8,108 bases of DNA from Microbacterium sp. (GTDB lineage: Bacteria > Actinomycetota > Actinomycetes > Actinomycetales > Microbacteriaceae): positions 1-8,108 of the forward strand of contig NZ_QFPF01000111.1 of NCBI RefSeq assembly GCF_003248605.1, written 5' to 3'. The notes beneath the pieces are model-generated. The model was not told the DNA's origin. It made no database searches and saw only the letters and a program-made list of their open reading frames with translations. Positions 7,293 through 8,108 of the stretch are shown here, piece by piece (positions within the stretch are counted from its first letter, which is position 1; every line of letters starts with the position of its first letter). The position numbers and the translations under genes were made by a program.

Positions 7293-7323
7293 AACCTATG
7301 CGCACCCGGGCATGGATGCTCAA
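7293..7323 (-). promoter_or_regulatory. Candidate flotillin promoter (TTGAGC ... TAGGTT)
   Basis: On the minus strand TTGAGC (7323-7318) lies 19 bp before TAGGTT (7298-7293), with an AT-rich TTGATATATG just downstream. TAGGTT fits the TANNNT -10 pattern. It sits inside the same 8-mer, TAGGTTTG, found at the candidate sulP promoter. The leader would be about 40 nt and contain the AGGAG ribosome site. The 19-bp spacing is longer than ideal. Confidence 0.4.
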
Positions 7324-7478
7324 CGTGCATGTTTCGACCGGTTCGCTGAAGAGTGCACGGCCGGTGCGAGGGGCAGTAGCAGCGGGGCCTCTTCGACATG
7401 AATGAGTTCTCATCGAACGATTTCACGTTGGGGCGTCGGGGCGACATATCTTCGAGCATCAATGTCGGACGCTCCACG

Positions 7479-7490
7479 TAGAGTTCGAAT
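7479..7490 (+). promoter_or_regulatory. Candidate -10 hexamer placing transcription start at the DUF222 ATG
   Basis: TAGAGT (7479-7484) fits TANNNT. It is followed by six bases before the ATG at 7491, so the predicted +1 is the A of the start codon. No clear Shine-Dalgarno lies in the preceding 15 bases, which is consistent with a leaderless mRNA. No good -35 is visible at 16-18 bp. Confidence 0.35.
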
Positions 7491-8108
7491 ATGAACACCA
7501 GACCGGCCGGCCACGCACACGACGACAACGTCGATCGTGTGGATGCTGTCGCGGCGGCCCTTGCGGCGGAGTATGCGGCCGCGGTGGCCGCTGTGGCGTC
7601 GGCGGAGGCTCAGGTCATGGCGGTGCTGGCTGAGGCGCAGGCGGTGGGGGTGGAGCGGGTGGCGGAGATTCCCCGCTCCGCCGGTCGCGAAGCCGAACTC
7701 CCGTTGCGGGCCCTCGCCGCGGAGCTGGGGGCGTGTGCGCGGCAACCCGATCGGTCCGTGCAGCGACGGATGAACGACGCCCACACCCTGGTGAACCGGT
7801 TTGCGGCGACCTGGGACGCGCTGGCCGCGGGTGTCGTGTCGGTCGGGCACGTGCGGGCGATCCTCGAGCACGGGGTGAAACTCACCGACCCGGAGATTCG
7901 GGCCGCGTTCGAGACCGAAGCTCTGGAGCGGGCCGCGTCCACCACACCCGGGCGGCTCGGACCGCAGCTCGCGCGTCTGGTGGAGCAGGTGCAGCCCACG
8001 ACGTTCGCGGAGCGGCACAAGGTCGCACGCGCGGGACGCGGGGTGTGGGTGCGGGACGTCGAAGACGGAATGACCGAACTCCTCCTCCGGGGCCCGGCGG
8101 TACCGGTG
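7491..8108 (+). CDS. DUF222 (13E12 repeat family) protein, N-terminal part of a probable HNH endonuclease
   Basis: The frame is open from the ATG at 7491 to the last base (206 codons, no stop), so the gene continues past the window. An Ala-rich N-terminal helix (about residues 18-56) leads into a DUF222-like helical domain. Recognisable parts are RRMNDAHTLVNRFAATWDAL (92-111), the ISxxH-like VVSVGHVRAIL (115-125), and the block AERHKVARAGRGVWVRDV then EDGMTELLLRGPA (173-203). That block resembles the R-R-V-x-D-x-DGM-x-L signature of these proteins. In this family an HNH nuclease motif usually follows near the C terminus; here it would be beyond the edge and cannot be confirmed. The cellular role of the family is poorly known; many copies per genome and mobile-element-like spread have been noted. 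Codons favour GTG, GCG and CGG more than the C-ending choice of its neighbours, which hints at a different history. Alternative GTG starts downstream (for example at 7539) are possible. Confidence 0.85.
   Translation, partial: MNTRPAGHAHDDNVDRVDAVAAALAAEYAAAVAAVASAEAQVMAVLAEAQAVGVERVAEIPRSAGREAELPLRALAAELGACARQPDRSVQRRMNDAHTLVNRFAATWDALAAGVVSVGHVRAILEHGVKLTDPEIRAAFETEALERAASTTPGRLGPQLARLVEQVQPTTFAERHKVARAGRGVWVRDVEDGMTELLLRGPAVPV

Larger units (their letters stand above)
7246..7490. other. Divergent intergenic region between flotillin and the DUF222 gene
   Basis: These 245 bases are visibly less GC-rich than the flanking genes. They contain the flotillin ribosome site and candidate promoter on the minus strand, and the candidate -10 of the DUF222 gene on the plus strand. 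Short minus-strand open frames cross it, but they lack recognisable domains or ribosome sites and I do not call them genes. A small dyad, ATGAG-TT-CTCAT (7402-7413), is present, of unknown meaning. No RNA gene or long repeat was seen. Confidence 0.6.

Noticed and set aside
5911..7401. Long (496-codon) plus-strand open frame opposite flotillin
   Set aside because: Leu/Gly/Asp/Arg-rich antisense shadow of the repetitive coiled-coil sequence, with no domain; flotillin on the other strand is unambiguous.
7246..7413. N-terminal extension of flotillin by 56 residues
   Set aside because: It would place a Cys/His/Arg-rich non-family stretch before the membrane anchor and cross the candidate promoter; the ATG at 7245 has a good AGGAG site.
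7411..7426. Possible LexA/SOS box (TCGAAC near 7413)
   Set aside because: The actinobacterial box needs TCGAAC-N4-GTTCGA; the right half reads TTCACG here. No box was found upstream of the alkylation-repair gene either.
7259..7528. 89-codon minus-strand open frame covering the flotillin upstream region and the DUF222 start
   Set aside because: No recognisable domain or ribosome site, overlaps candidate promoters of two genes and the 5' end of a better-supported CDS; mixed composition without coding character.
1..8108. Search for tRNA/rRNA genes, CRISPR arrays, insertion-sequence ends, toxin-antitoxin or phage-defence modules
   Set aside because: No cloverleaf-like gene, regularly spaced repeats, transposase motifs or defence-domain combinations were seen; intergenic space totals only about 490 bases.

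Overview
The window looks like chromosomal DNA from a high-GC actinobacterium, most likely Microbacteriaceae and plausibly Microbacterium. This is an inference from four things: strong G/C bias at third codon positions, an actinobacterial-style CopA, TANNNT -10 hexamers such as TAGGTT, and a DUF222-type (HNH endonuclease / 13E12 repeat family) gene at the right edge. That last family is typically multicopy in Microbacteriaceae. No database search was possible.

Layout from left to right: (1) the C-terminal ~660 residues of a Cu(I)-exporting P1B-1 ATPase (+, cut at the left edge); (2) a convergent SulP-family anion transporter with a STAS domain (-), whose stop lies 16 bp from the ATPase stop; (3) a 166-bp divergent promoter region carrying an inverted repeat, then a flavin amine oxidase (+); (4) a DNA-alkylation-repair (AlkD-like, HEAT-type) protein (-), whose stop codon directly abuts the amine oxidase stop with no gap; (5) a flotillin/SPFH membrane protein (-), separated from the repair gene by a perfect 12-bp inverted repeat; (6) a 245-bp divergent intergenic region; (7) the first 206 codons of a DUF222 protein (+), cut at the right edge.

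Nearly every base is coding and the genes are ordinary families with no evident shared pathway: copper efflux, anion transport, amine oxidation, base-lesion repair, membrane organisation, and a selfish or nuclease-like DUF222 gene. Only the flotillin and the alkylation-repair gene are co-directional neighbours, and the hairpin between them argues against simple co-transcription. I do not see a convincing undescribed multi-gene system.

The most interesting signals are small. They are an operator-like dyad filling a candidate sulP promoter spacer, hairpins at each gene junction (including one spanning both stops of the convergent copA/sulP pair), a likely leaderless start for the DUF222 gene, and a 33-bp in-frame duplication in the flotillin coiled coil.
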